Source of the DNA: Shewanella carassii | Lineage (GTDB): Bacteria; Pseudomonadota; Gammaproteobacteria; Enterobacterales; Shewanellaceae | Assembly: GCF_002777975.1 (NCBI RefSeq) | Contig: NZ_NGVS01000007.1 | Span: forward strand, 29,900 to 93,899 | DNA length: 64,000 nucleotides | Direction of reading: 5' to 3' | Shown here: positions 38,047 through 46,845 of the stretch, piece by piece | How the letters are laid out: each line of letters begins with the position of its first letter | Numbering within the stretch: position 1 is the first letter of the stretch | Position numbers and translations under genes: made by a program | Notes under the pieces: model-generated | What the model saw: the letters and a program-made list of their open reading frames with translations, nothing else | What the model was told of the DNA's origin: nothing | The model's database searches: none

Positions 38047-38505
38047 TTAACCAAATAAGCACTTTTCCAGACTCTGCACTAGGGTCTCCAGTCCGGTTTG
38101 ATCCTCTTTATCGAAGCGCGACAGGCTGGGACTGTCGATATCCAGCACGGCAATCAGTTCGCCCTGACGATAGAGTGGGATCACAATTTCCGAATTACTG
38201 GCGGCATCGCAGGCAATATGTCCGGCAAACTGATGCACATCCTCAACCAACTGAGTCTCAGCCTTTGCAGCCGCAGTGCCACAGACACCTTTACCCATTG
38301 GGATCCGAGTACATGCCAGCTTGCCTTGAAAGGGGCCAAGCACCAGTTGCTCGCCCTTGAGCAGATAAAAGCCCACCCAATTGATATCCTCAAGCTGTTC
38401 ATTCAACAAAGCTGAAAAGTTGGCCATGGCACAAATCACATCGTCTTCACCGGCGAATAGTGCCTGTACCTGACGGTTGAGCGTATCGTAAAACTGAGCT
38501 TTCAT
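38047..38505 (-). CDS. msrC: free methionine-(R)-sulfoxide reductase (GAF domain)
   Basis: MsrC reduces free methionine-R-sulfoxide. 152 residues of a single GAF domain. The three cysteines of the family are seen in KLACTRIPMGKGVCGTAA and GHIACDAASNSEIV, with LDIDSPSLSRFD at the end. E. coli calls this gene yebR/msrC and also places it beside proQ-prc. It begins 13 bases after yebG. Confidence 0.93.
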   Translation of the reverse strand: MKAQFYDTLNRQVQALFAGEDDVICAMANFSALLNEQLEDINWVGFYLLKGEQLVLGPFQGKLACTRIPMGKGVCGTAAAKAETQLVEDVHQFAGHIACDAASNSEIVIPLYRQGELIAVLDIDSPSLSRFDKEDQTGLETLVQSLEKCLFG

Positions 38506-38518
38506 CTGGGGTTCCGGG

Positions 38519-38806
38519 TTATGCTTTTTCTGATTCTGTCTTCTTCTTGTTGCTCTTGGCAGGGGCCGGCGCTTTTACCGGGGCGCCCTTGAGCAGATTC
38601 GCCAATGTATCTTTATGAGAAGCTAAATAAAAAGCAAGTTTTTCCGCTGTATTATCATCCAGCTCCAATTCACTACTCTGAATAAAGGGGATTAAGTTAT
38701 CCGCGATGTCGAGCATCTTATCGTAGGCATCAGCCTCCTTCTTAGATGTAAATGTCATCTTCTCAACCCCTTCTCTGACCACAACGTACTGAGTTATAAC
38801 GGCCAT
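38519..38806 (-). CDS. yebG: SOS-inducible protein YebG
   Basis: A small DNA-damage-inducible protein of unknown biochemical role. From the ATG at 38806 (after AGGAAGG) it has 95 residues (E. coli 96). MAVITQYVVVREGVEKMTFTSKKEADAYDKMLD (in part) matches E. coli YebG, and the tail is lysine-rich (KSNKKKTESEK). A LexA box sits 14 bases upstream of the start. It is the first gene of a leftward run into msrC, so msrC may also be partly damage-inducible. Confidence 0.95.
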   Translation of the reverse strand: MAVITQYVVVREGVEKMTFTSKKEADAYDKMLDIADNLIPFIQSSELELDDNTAEKLAFYLASHKDTLANLLKGAPVKAPAPAKSNKKKTESEKA

Positions 38807-38819
38807 GACCTTCCTCACA

Positions 38820-38835
38820 CTGTTTAAATATACAG
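38820..38835. promoter_or_regulatory. LexA box upstream of yebG
   Basis: ctgt-ttaaatat-acag matches the LexA consensus CTGT-N8-ACAG with an AT-rich core. Its place just ahead of yebG, a known SOS gene in E. coli, supports repression by LexA. Confidence 0.88.
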
Positions 38836-38975
38836 TAAATAGATTGACATAAAATGCGCTATAGATGCAAGAGACGCGTTCTTTCTGATAGTATTTGCGA
38901 GTTTGTTTTGTCGATTAACTCCAATGGACCCACAAGCAACGCAGTTAGCGTGTTGGCGATTAAGCTTGGGTCACC

Positions 38976-39650
38976 ATGGCCAAAACAGGACATATCCAGC
39001 ACTTGAAAGCTTATACTCCAAGCGACAGCAAGCCAGACTGCAGCATAGTGCTCTGCCGCGCCTGTGATTTAGCGGTGAGTAAACGCGCCTTGCCCTCCGG
39101 CGTCAGAGCGCTTTGTCCCAGATGCCATACAGCGCTTTATGATGCGCCCTATTGTTCTATCAATGGCATGCTGGCGTTATGTATCAGTGCCCTGCTGTTT
39201 TATCTGCCCGCCATGCTGCTGCCAGTATTGGAAATGCACTTTCTCGGCAGTGTCAGAACCACGACCGCATACCAGGGCGCCTTGGCGGTGATGAACCAAG
39301 GTTATTGGATAGTGGGGATTGCCGTATTGGTGGCGGCAGTAATAGCCCCCGGGGTGCTCAACCTGTCGATTTTTATTCAAGTGCTGATCATCAAGACAGG
39401 TCTAGTGCAGCATCACTTCTGGCGCCGTGTTCTTACTTGGCTGCTCAAGAAGCAAGGCCTGCTGTCGCAAATGACCATGCTGGAAATTTATGTGATCAGT
39501 TTCCTGGTTTCCGCCTTTCAGTTGTCCGACTTCTCTGATGTTTACTTTGGCATGGGAACCTTTTGTTTTACCATGCTGTTTTTAGTGACTCTCTTCCTGC
39601 AGCGCGAATATAACCTGGAGCATATGTGGAGTTTTCTCGATGAAAGCTAA
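38976..39650 (+). CDS. LetA/PqiA-type membrane protein, first half
   Basis: 224 residues corresponding to the N-terminal half of E. coli LetA (YebS, 427 residues). A zinc-ribbon-like domain with CRACDL and CPRCHT (residues 29-50) is followed by four membrane helices (about 60-210), including LLPVLEMHFLGS. LetA supports LetB-mediated lipid transport between the membranes. The second half is encoded by the next gene, which overlaps this one by 11 bases in another frame. I regard the split as natural rather than a frameshift because both genes begin with their own zinc ribbon and start codon. Confidence 0.88.
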   Translation: MAKTGHIQHLKAYTPSDSKPDCSIVLCRACDLAVSKRALPSGVRALCPRCHTALYDAPYCSINGMLALCISALLFYLPAMLLPVLEMHFLGSVRTTTAYQGALAVMNQGYWIVGIAVLVAAVIAPGVLNLSIFIQVLIIKTGLVQHHFWRRVLTWLLKKQGLLSQMTMLEIYVISFLVSAFQLSDFSDVYFGMGTFCFTMLFLVTLFLQREYNLEHMWSFLDES

Positions 39651-40278
39651 AAAGCAGCTCCAGGGCAAAGACATGGGCCTGTGCAGCTGCCCAGCCTGTA
39701 AAAAACTCAATCAGATAGAGAATGAGTATTGCAGCCGCTGCCAAAACCCACTCAGGCTAAGGGATGAAACCAGTCTGCAAAAAAGCTGGGCCTTGCTGCT
39801 CACTGCAGCCATCTTGTTGATCCCGGCCAACATCTATCCCATTACCATGCTCACCAAACAGGGCAAGGTTACCTACGACACCATTTTTTCCGGCATCACC
39901 CATCTGGTACAGTCGGACATGTTACCCATCGCCATCATAGTCTTTACCGCCAGTATTCTGGTGCCCTGGCTGAAGATTATCGGCCTGGCTTTCTATCTGA
40001 CGGCGATCAGTTTCAACCTGCCTATCCCCAAACGGCCAATGATGGCCGGGTTTCATATCATAGAATGGATTGGACGCTGGTCTATGCTGGATCTGTTTGT
40101 CATATCCATTACCGTTGCCCTGGTTAATATGGGGCAATTGCTGGACGCCAAGCCGGCGCCGGCGGCAACTGCGTTTGCCTTGGTCATCCTCTTTACCCAA
40201 CTTGCGGCCAAGGTGTTGGACACACGTTTACTTTGGGATCAACTGGACACAGAAGATGACGCAAATCGAAAAGCCTAA
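39640..40278 (+). CDS. LetA/PqiA-type membrane protein, second half
   Basis: 212 residues matching the C-terminal half of LetA. It begins with a second zinc ribbon (CSCPACKKLNQIENEYCSRC), followed by about four membrane helices (LLTAAILLIPANIYPITML is typical). GGAG lies about 8 bases before the ATG. It overlaps letB by 23 bases, so the three genes are tightly coupled. Together with the preceding gene it would form the inner-membrane partner of LetB. Confidence 0.88.
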   Translation: MKAKKQLQGKDMGLCSCPACKKLNQIENEYCSRCQNPLRLRDETSLQKSWALLLTAAILLIPANIYPITMLTKQGKVTYDTIFSGITHLVQSDMLPIAIIVFTASILVPWLKIIGLAFYLTAISFNLPIPKRPMMAGFHIIEWIGRWSMLDLFVISITVALVNMGQLLDAKPAPAATAFALVILFTQLAAKVLDTRLLWDQLDTEDDANRKA

Positions 40279-42877
40279 AATAGTCAAAAAGAAGCTTTTT
40301 TCCCCCATCTGGCTGTTACCTATAGTGGCGTTGGCCTTGGGCGCTTGGCTGGGGCTGAAGAGCATCAAGGAATCCGGCATTGAGGTGCGGATCCACTTCC
40401 CCAGTGCCAGCGGTATGGATGTGGGCAAGACACTGGTGCGCTATCAGGGCCTGACCGTCGGCAAGGTGGTGGATATCTCCATCGATGAAGAGCTGCAGGG
40501 CGTTAACGTCGATGTCTTGATGGACTACCGCGCCGAGCCTTTCCTCAAGGATGAAACCAAATTCTGGCTGGTGACCCCCAAAGCATCCATCACAGGTGTC
40601 GAAGGTTTGGATGCCTTGTTCTCGGGGAACTATATAGGCATTCAACCCGGGGATGGCGATTCACGTTACAACTACGAGGCCGAGCGCTCAGCCCCTCCAG
40701 TACTGCCCAGTAATGATGGTTTAGTGATTGAACTGAGCGCCGATCGCCTCGGCTCACTGGATGTGGGCTCTCCGGTATTCTATCGCCAGGTACCGGTCGG
40801 CAGTGTGGTCAGCTATCGACTCGACAACAGTGACAAGCTGCTGCTAAGCGCTTTTATTCAGGAGCAATATGCCTATCTGGTCAAGAAAGACTCCCGCTTC
40901 TGGAATGTCTCCGGCATAGAGATCAACGCCTCACTTTCCGGCGTCAAAGTCAGCGCCGAGAGTCTGGCGGCGATACTCGCCGGCGGCATCAACTTTGATT
41001 CCCCAGAAAACTCAAAGAACGCAGTAAACGGCGATAGTTTCACCCTATATGACAATGAAACAGAAGCCAGTGGCGGCGCCAGCTTTATTCTGTCGGCAAA
41101 AAACGCCGATGGCCTCAACAAGGGCAGCCCTATTCTCTATCGCGGTTTGCCCATAGGGGAAATCGAAGAGATAGTGCTGGCCAATGACGGCGTGGCGCTG
41201 CATGCCCGCCTGGACGCCCCCTACTCGAGTCTTTTGACCGGCACGGCGCAGTTTTGGCGTGAAGGCGCCGAGCTGTCACTGTCCGGCATAAAACACCCGG
41301 GCCGATTGCTGAGCGGCGATGCCATCGCCTTTCTCCCGGGTACGGGCGAGGCTCAAACCCGTTACGCCTTGGCCGAGCAGGCACCGGATCTCAGCAAGGC
41401 CAAGGCGCTAAAGATAACGCTTAGAGCCGATGAAAACCCCGGCATCAGCCCTGAGGCCGAACTGAGATACAAGAAGATCGCCATAGGCAAGGTCACTTCA
41501 GTTGCCCTGAGCCGGGACTTCAATTCGGTAGAGTACCAGGCCGAGGTGTTGCCCGAATTTGCCCCGTTGCTGACTCAAGGCAGTGACTTCATCGCCGAAG
41601 CCGCGCTGGACTTCAACGCCTCACTGGACGGAGTCAGCCTCAAGAGTGGCGATTTTGCGACCCTCACCAAGGGCAGTGTCAGCTTAAGACGCGGCCAAAG
41701 CCGCAAGGGCGCCGATCTTTCCAAACCGCTGCAGCTGTTTGCCTCGAGTGCCGAGGCCGGCCACTATTACCAAGGCATGGAGCAGCTCAAATGGCAACTC
41801 TACAGCGATGATGGCGCCGACTTGAGCCCGGGCGCACCTGTCTACTACAAGAAGATGCAGATAGGTCAGGTGAAACAGGTCAGCTGGCAGAGCCAAGATG
41901 ACAGATTTGCCATTGCGCTCGCCATAGACCATACCTTTGCGCCCCTACTCAAACCCAATGCCGTGTTTTGGCGCAACCAGGCGGTGTCAATCGATGCCGG
42001 ACTTTCGGGAGTCAAGCTGGATGTCGCACCGCTGGCCGGTGCCATCAAGGGCAGTATCAGTTTGGGCTTTTTGGAGCAAGGCGAGCCCAACAATAAGCAG
42101 CTTTATGCCTCCGAGTCACTGGCACGCAATCAGGCCGTTGCCATTGGGCTGAGTTTCCCGGCCAGTGCCACTATCAAACCAGGTGCCGCTATCCGCTATC
42201 AGGGGCATCAGATAGGTGAAGTCACCCGGGTAACCTTGAGTAAGGATCTCCACAGCCAGCAACTCAGTGCCTTTCTCTATGGCCGCTATGCCGAGCCGTT
42301 TCTCAAAAGCGACAGTCGCTACAGCCTGGTCAACGCCGAAATATCCCTTAAGGGCATAAAGGCACCGGAAACCCTGCTGACCGGCGCCTATATCAGTGCC
42401 CTGCCGGGCCAAGCCGCCGAAGTAAGCCAACAGTTCAATGGCCAAGTACACACGGCGGTTGCCCCAGAGGCCGATGCGCTGCAACTGGTGCTGAGCAAGC
42501 CCAGCCTGGGCTCGGTCAACGTAGGCACAGGGATCTTCTTTCGCGGCATTCAAATTGGCGATGTAACCAGTTACCGGTTGGCGCCCAAGGGCGATGAAGT
42601 CTGGATCCAGACTCAGATTGCCGCGCCCTATCGGCATCTTATCAACCAGAGCAGCAGGTTCTACGACTTGTCCGGTATTCGGGTCGATTTGGGGCTGTTT
42701 TCCGGAGCCCAAATCGAAACCGGCTCATTGGAAACCATACTCGCCGGCGGCATAGGAGTGGTCACTGAACTCGACAACCAAAGCAGTAAACCGCTTGAAA
42801 ACCAGAGCCTGATGCCACTTCATGACAAACCCGAGCGCGACTGGCTCGATTGGCGTCCAAGACTCAGCCAGCCATAA
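40256..42877 (+). CDS. letB: LetB-type MCE protein, seven MCE domains
   Basis: 873 residues from the ATG at 40256 (E. coli LetB, YebT, about 877). One N-terminal membrane helix (FSPIWLLPIVALALGAWLG) is followed by seven MCE (MlaD-like) repeats. Their starts are at SGIEVRIHF, DGLVIELSA, GASFILSAK, KALKITLRA, EQLKWQLYS, NQAVAIGLS and DALQLVLSK, each with the VxYxGxxVG-type strand. Stacked MCE rings form a periplasm-spanning tunnel for lipid. The frame can be read upstream to 40070 inside the letA gene, but MTQIEKPK at 40256 is the natural start. Confidence 0.95.
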   Translation: MTQIEKPKIVKKKLFSPIWLLPIVALALGAWLGLKSIKESGIEVRIHFPSASGMDVGKTLVRYQGLTVGKVVDISIDEELQGVNVDVLMDYRAEPFLKDETKFWLVTPKASITGVEGLDALFSGNYIGIQPGDGDSRYNYEAERSAPPVLPSNDGLVIELSADRLGSLDVGSPVFYRQVPVGSVVSYRLDNSDKLLLSAFIQEQYAYLVKKDSRFWNVSGIEINASLSGVKVSAESLAAILAGGINFDSPENSKNAVNGDSFTLYDNETEASGGASFILSAKNADGLNKGSPILYRGLPIGEIEEIVLANDGVALHARLDAPYSSLLTGTAQFWREGAELSLSGIKHPGRLLSGDAIAFLPGTGEAQTRYALAEQAPDLSKAKALKITLRADENPGISPEAELRYKKIAIGKVTSVALSRDFNSVEYQAEVLPEFAPLLTQGSDFIAEAALDFNASLDGVSLKSGDFATLTKGSVSLRRGQSRKGADLSKPLQLFASSAEAGHYYQGMEQLKWQLYSDDGADLSPGAPVYYKKMQIGQVKQVSWQSQDDRFAIALAIDHTFAPLLKPNAVFWRNQAVSIDAGLSGVKLDVAPLAGAIKGSISLGFLEQGEPNNKQLYASESLARNQAVAIGLSFPASATIKPGAAIRYQGHQIGEVTRVTLSKDLHSQQLSAFLYGRYAEPFLKSDSRYSLVNAEISLKGIKAPETLLTGAYISALPGQAAEVSQQFNGQVHTAVAPEADALQLVLSKPSLGSVNVGTGIFFRGIQIGDVTSYRLAPKGDEVWIQTQIAAPYRHLINQSSRFYDLSGIRVDLGLFSGAQIETGSLETILAGGIGVVTELDNQSSKPLENQSLMPLHDKPERDWLDWRPRLSQP

Positions 42878-42883
42878 AACCCA

Positions 42884-42912
42884 AACGGGGCTCAGATGAG
42901 CCCCGTTTTTTT
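42884..42912. terminator. terminator after letB
   Basis: aacggggctca-gat-gagccccgtt with seven T residues on the plus strand, a few bases after the letB stop. It lies between letB and the convergent SpmAB-like gene. Confidence 0.88.
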
Positions 42913-42940
42913 AACTCTGTAATCCTACCTATGTTTCACC

Positions 42941-44167
42941 TCAGCCATAAAACCAATAACACACGGCAATAGCAGTGCAGATACCCGCCAGATCGGCAAA
43001 CAAACCACAAGCCAGTGCATGACGGCCATTGCGGATACCGACAGCACCAAAATACACCGCCAGCACATAAAATGTGGTTTCAGTACTGCCCTGGAAAATG
43101 GCCGCCAGCCTGCCGGCAAAAGAATCGACGCCGTAATGGGCCATGGTTTCCAGCATCATGGCTCTGGCGCCTGAGCCGCTCAAAGGCTTCATCAGGGCGG
43201 TTGGCAAGGCATCGATAAAGCGGCCATCTATCCCCATATGACTCACCAAAGCAGCAATCACCCCGAGTAGATAATCCAGCGCGCCGGAGGCGCGCAGTAA
43301 GGCTATCGCCAGCAACATGGCCAGCAGATAAGGAATAAGCCGCACCGACTGCTCAAACCCCGACTTGGCGCCTTCAATAAACTCATCATAAACCGCCACT
43401 CGCCGCAGCAGCGCCACCAATACAAAGGCAAAGATGATCCCCAGCAGCAAACCGTTCCCCAGCATGGCGGAGACTTCGCCGATCCGCTCGGCTCCCAGGG
43501 TCAACAGGTACATCACTCCGGCGCTGAGACCGCCGAGCAGTATTGCGCCATAACTCAGCACCACCCAATCCAGCAAGCGTATCCTTTGCACCAGCGCCAC
43601 CAAACTCAAACCCGCCAGGGTCGAGCCCAGGGTCGAAAGCAAAATAGGCAGGAAAATATCGGCAGGATCAGCCGCCCCTTGCTGCGCCCGGTACAGAAAA
43701 ACCGTCACGGGCACCAAAGTCACGGAAGAGGTATTGAGCACCAAAAACAGGATCTGGGCGTTGGTGGCGGTCTTCTTGTCGGGGTTCAGGCTTTGCAGAT
43801 CCGCCATCGCCTTAAGTCCCAATGGTGTGGCGGCATTGTCCAACCCCAGCATATTGGCGGTCAGGTTCATGGTGACGCTGCCATAGGCGGGATGGCCTCT
43901 TGGCACTTCTGGCATCAACTTGCTGAGCAGCGGCTCAAATACCCAGGCGATGGCGGCAACCACTCCGGCTTTTTCCCCGAGACGCATCAGCCCCATCCAC
44001 AGGGTCAACACCCCAATCAATCCCAGGGCTATTTCGGCGGCCAATTTGGCGCTGTCAAACATCGCCGTGACTGACTCATTGAGCACGGTCGCATCGCCGC
44101 TCATCAAACGCAGCAAAATCGCTCCCAGCGCGATAATAAAGAACAGACTCCAAACCCGGTTCAACAC
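42941..44167 (-). CDS. SpmA/SpmB-like nucleoside-recognition membrane protein (fusion)
   Basis: 408 residues with about eight hydrophobic segments. The N-terminal half (TMNLTANMLGLDNAATPLGLKAM) matches SpmA and the C-terminal half (LIPYLLAMLLAIALLRASG, TALMKPLSGSGARAMM and QGSTETTFYVLAVYFG) matches SpmB. Both are named after Bacillus spore maturation proteins and carry the nucleoside-recognition (gate) domain of transporters. In non-spore formers the substrate is unknown. The start codon seems to be GTG at 44167 or the next TTG. It lies leftward between letB and rsmF, which are neighbours in E. coli. Confidence 0.85.
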   Translation of the reverse strand: MLNRVWSLFFIIALGAILLRLMSGDATVLNESVTAMFDSAKLAAEIALGLIGVLTLWMGLMRLGEKAGVVAAIAWVFEPLLSKLMPEVPRGHPAYGSVTMNLTANMLGLDNAATPLGLKAMADLQSLNPDKKTATNAQILFLVLNTSSVTLVPVTVFLYRAQQGAADPADIFLPILLSTLGSTLAGLSLVALVQRIRLLDWVVLSYGAILLGGLSAGVMYLLTLGAERIGEVSAMLGNGLLLGIIFAFVLVALLRRVAVYDEFIEGAKSGFEQSVRLIPYLLAMLLAIALLRASGALDYLLGVIAALVSHMGIDGRFIDALPTALMKPLSGSGARAMMLETMAHYGVDSFAGRLAAIFQGSTETTFYVLAVYFGAVGIRNGRHALACGLFADLAGICTAIAVCYWFYG

Positions 44168-44238
44168 CTAAAACACCCCACAGTCGCCGCGCCCGAGTGT
44201 GCTATACTGCCGCCATCCCGGGGTCACCCTTTTTGTTT

Positions 44239-45642
44239 ATGGTTCAATTAAATCAGAATTTTATCAACAGTATCGCCAAGGATCTGCCAGAACATCTCAA
44301 GCTCGAGGATTTTATTCACTTTTGCAGCTTACCACTGAGAGCCGCCTTGCGGGTCAACACCCTCAAAATCAGCGTCGATGAATTCCTCTCGAGAATGCAG
44401 GCCAAAGGCTGGCAGTTCGAAACCATTCCCTGGTGCCCTGAAGGCTTTTGGTACCAGGCGGGTGATAGCCAACCCGGAAACTGTATCGAACATCAGCAAG
44501 GGCTGTTTTACATTCAGGAGGCGAGCTCCATGCTGCCACCCGTGGCGCTGCTTGAACCCGGAATGGAGCGGGTGCTGGATATGGCCTCGGCGCCGGGATC
44601 CAAGACCACACAAATGGCGGCCATGATGGCCAATGGAGGCGTGCTGATCGCCAACGAATACTCCTCCAGCCGCGTCAAAGTGCTGCATGCCAATCTACAG
44701 AGAATGGGGGTCAGCAATACCGCCCTGACCCACTTCGATGCCAGGGTATTCGGCCAATACCAGTATGAATCCATGGATGCCGTGTTGCTCGACGCCCCCT
44801 GTAGCGGTGAAGGCACGGTACGTAAGGATCCGGATGCCCTCAAACACTGGGATCCACAGGAGATAGCCGACATTGCCGCCACCCAGAGGGATCTGATAGA
44901 TTCCGCCTTTCTGGCGCTTAAGCCTGGCGGGGTAATGGTGTACTCCACCTGTACCCTCAACAGCCAGGAAAACCAGGCCGTACTGCAACACCTCAAGCAA
45001 AAATATGGCGCTGCCGTGGCCTTTGAGTCACTTGAATCACTGTTTGCCGGAGCGGAAAAAGCCTGCACGACCGAGGGCTTCCTGCATATTTGGCCGCAAA
45101 TCTATGACAGCGAAGGTTTCTTTGTTGCCAAGGTGCGTAAGCTGAGTTCAGTGGCGCGCGAAAGTGATGAACCCAAACAGCAAAAGCAGTTTCCTTTCAG
45201 TCCCGCCAGTACCAAACAGCAACAGGCCATCGCCACCGAACTGCAGCGGTTGCTCGGCAAAACGCTTCCCGAAGGCAGCCTCTGGATCCGGGATCAGGAG
45301 TACTGGCTGTTTCCCAGCGGCTTTGAGCCCTTTATCGGCAAGATGCGTTATCAGCGTATCGGCCTTAAGCTCGCCGATGACAGTAAGCATGGGTTAAAAC
45401 TGCGCCATGAGGCCTTAATGGCCTTGGGAGTAACCGCCGACAAGGGTTATGAAGTTACAGAGCCTGAGGCTCAGGCTTATCTGATGGGCCGGGATATCGC
45501 GCTGGATGTCAGTGAAAAGGCCCGTGGTGAGCTGGTATTGACCTGGGGCGGGCAAGTGCTTGGGTTGGGTAAACATCTGGGCAACCGGCTGAAGAACAAC
45601 CTGCCTCGGGAGCTGGTCAAAGACAAGATCTGCCTATCCTGA
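44239..45642 (+). CDS. rsmF: 16S rRNA (cytosine-1407-C5)-methyltransferase RsmF
   Basis: It methylates C1407 of 16S rRNA in the small subunit. From the ATG at 44239 (MVQLNQNFINSIAKDLPEH) it has 467 residues (E. coli 479). A GTG at 44197 in frame is less likely. The catalytic domain has the SAM motif VLDMASAPGSKTTQMA, DAPCSGEGTVRKDPDAL and the nucleophile Cys in YSTCTLNSQENQAV. The C-terminal PUA-like region ends at LPRELVKDKICLS. It diverges from the SpmAB-like gene. Confidence 0.96.
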   Translation: MVQLNQNFINSIAKDLPEHLKLEDFIHFCSLPLRAALRVNTLKISVDEFLSRMQAKGWQFETIPWCPEGFWYQAGDSQPGNCIEHQQGLFYIQEASSMLPPVALLEPGMERVLDMASAPGSKTTQMAAMMANGGVLIANEYSSSRVKVLHANLQRMGVSNTALTHFDARVFGQYQYESMDAVLLDAPCSGEGTVRKDPDALKHWDPQEIADIAATQRDLIDSAFLALKPGGVMVYSTCTLNSQENQAVLQHLKQKYGAAVAFESLESLFAGAEKACTTEGFLHIWPQIYDSEGFFVAKVRKLSSVARESDEPKQQKQFPFSPASTKQQQAIATELQRLLGKTLPEGSLWIRDQEYWLFPSGFEPFIGKMRYQRIGLKLADDSKHGLKLRHEALMALGVTADKGYEVTEPEAQAYLMGRDIALDVSEKARGELVLTWGGQVLGLGKHLGNRLKNNLPRELVKDKICLS

Positions 45643-45789
45643 AAGCCTTGGCCGTCCTGAAAGCATTAGGTAAACGCCGCTGCAGACACGCTTTCAATTA
45701 AACTCGCCTGAATGCTTAAAAGAGTGGCTTATTAAGTCATTCTTTTAAGTGCCCTTCCTTAAATCGATCTCTATTTTTGTTATATCTTA

Positions 45790-45959
45790 TATCAATTGGT
45801 GCTAACAAATCTGCCGGTCAAATACCTCTTTTATCGGCGTTCGGCTAATATTTAGTCAGAGATAGCCAATCCTGTCGGATCTCAACATTAGCGCACGGCT
45901 CAACCATGAGCCATTCCCCTAGGCCCAAAACAATTGGAATAGTTTTGGGCCTTTTTTTA
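45790..45959 (+). ncRNA. candidate small RNA with a terminal hairpin
   Basis: A hairpin ggctca-acca-tgagcc (45897-45912) is followed by a strong intrinsic terminator (aggcccaaaac...gttttgggcct and seven T residues). This lies nearly 280 bases after rsmF and has no open frame of note, so an independent short transcript is plausible. The 5' end is a guess. An AT-rich stretch (ttgttatatcttatatcaa, about 45777-45795) could hold the promoter. A terminator for readthrough from rsmF is an alternative. Confidence 0.35.
45921..45959 (+). terminator. strong intrinsic terminator between rsmF and tatD
   Basis: aggcccaaaac and gttttgggcct form an 11-base-pair stem, followed by a run of T (45952-45958). 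It could serve rsmF readthrough or a small RNA. On the other strand a run of A precedes it, so tatD transcripts may also end nearby. Confidence 0.85.
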
Positions 45960-46012
45960 TCTGCAGCTTTTATGGCAGATGGCCAGTGGTTGGATATCCC
46001 TAAGCCTCCACC

Positions 46013-46801
46013 CTATCTTGCCGCAAGTTTGGCCGCATCCTTGAACAGGGTAAAAAAGTTGTCTGTGGTGTACTGGGCCAGCTCTTCAAAGGACTCACCT
46101 CTGAGCTCGGCAACAAACTCGGCGACATCACGAACAAAGGCCGGCTGATTCTCTTTTCCCCGATGAGGCACGGGTGCCAGATAAGGCGAATCGGTTTCGA
46201 CCAGCAGCCTGTCTTTGGGGATTTTACGGATAACACTTCTTAGCTCACCGGCATTTTTAAAGCTGACGATACCGGAAACCGAAATATAAAAGCCCAGATC
46301 CATCGCCGCCTTGGCCATTTCCCAGTTCTCGGTAAAGCAGTGCAGTACCCCGCCGCACTGTTCGGCGCCACCGTTCTTCAGTATGGCTATGGTGTCTTCT
46401 CTGGCATCCCGGGTGTGAACAATCAAAGGCTTGGCCACTTCTCTGGCCAGTGCCACTTGTTGCTCAAAGCATTGTTGCTGCAAGGCCTTGGTATCATCGG
46501 CATAGAAATAATCCAGCCCTGTCTCGCCAATGGCCACGACTTTCGGGTCGGCGGCATAACGCTTGAGTTCATTGAGATCCAATCCCTCTTTCACATCCAA
46601 AGGATGCACCCCGGAAGACAGGAACACCTGCTCAAACCCGGCGACTTTGGCCTTCATCTCGGCAAAACCTTTTTGCCGGACATTGACACAAAGAAAATAG
46701 TCTACCCCCCGAGCCTTGGCGGCATCGAGCAACTGACTGAGGCTTTCGGGATCCGGCGCGGCTTTGAGGCGATCGAGATGGCAATGGGAATCAACTAACA
46801 C
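46013..46801 (-). CDS. TatD-family metal-dependent hydrolase (YcfH-like)
   Basis: A TatD-type hydrolase of the amidohydrolase fold. The start is uncertain. GTG at 46801 (VLVDSHCHLDRLKA) has GGTGGA upstream and fits E. coli YcfH. A TTG at 46819 would add six residues. Metal-site motifs are DSHCHLD, IGETGLDYFYADD, VHTRDA, LHCFTEN and ETDSPYLAP. About 262 residues. It is the last gene of the pabC-mltG-tmk-holB-pilZ-tatD run, as ycfH is in E. coli next to holB. Confidence 0.9.
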   Translation of the reverse strand: MLVDSHCHLDRLKAAPDPESLSQLLDAAKARGVDYFLCVNVRQKGFAEMKAKVAGFEQVFLSSGVHPLDVKEGLDLNELKRYAADPKVVAIGETGLDYFYADDTKALQQQCFEQQVALAREVAKPLIVHTRDAREDTIAILKNGGAEQCGGVLHCFTENWEMAKAAMDLGFYISVSGIVSFKNAGELRSVIRKIPKDRLLVETDSPYLAPVPHRGKENQPAFVRDVAEFVAELRGESFEELAQYTTDNFFTLFKDAAKLAAR

Positions 46802-46845
46802 TTGGAAATCCACCCACAATTGAAAAGGACGGCAAGGATAGCGCC

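Larger units (their letters stand above)
45643..46012. other. intergenic region between rsmF and tatD with structured repeats
   Basis: 370 bases contain an inverted repeat at 45716-45750 (stem cttaaaagagtg/cattcttttaag with a nested cttattaag palindrome) and a candidate small RNA ending at the hairpin terminator at 45921-45959. No protein gene is convincing here. Confidence 0.5.

Noticed and set aside
40070..40255. Upstream extension of letB to a start at 40070
   Set aside because: The extra sequence is a shadow of the letA gene in another frame and lacks the features of LetB, whose N-terminal helix begins after MTQIEKPK at 40256.
45906..46148. An 80-residue rightward frame after rsmF
   Set aside because: It starts inside the terminator region and runs antisense to tatD. 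The sequence resembles no family and is rich in the shadows of tatD.
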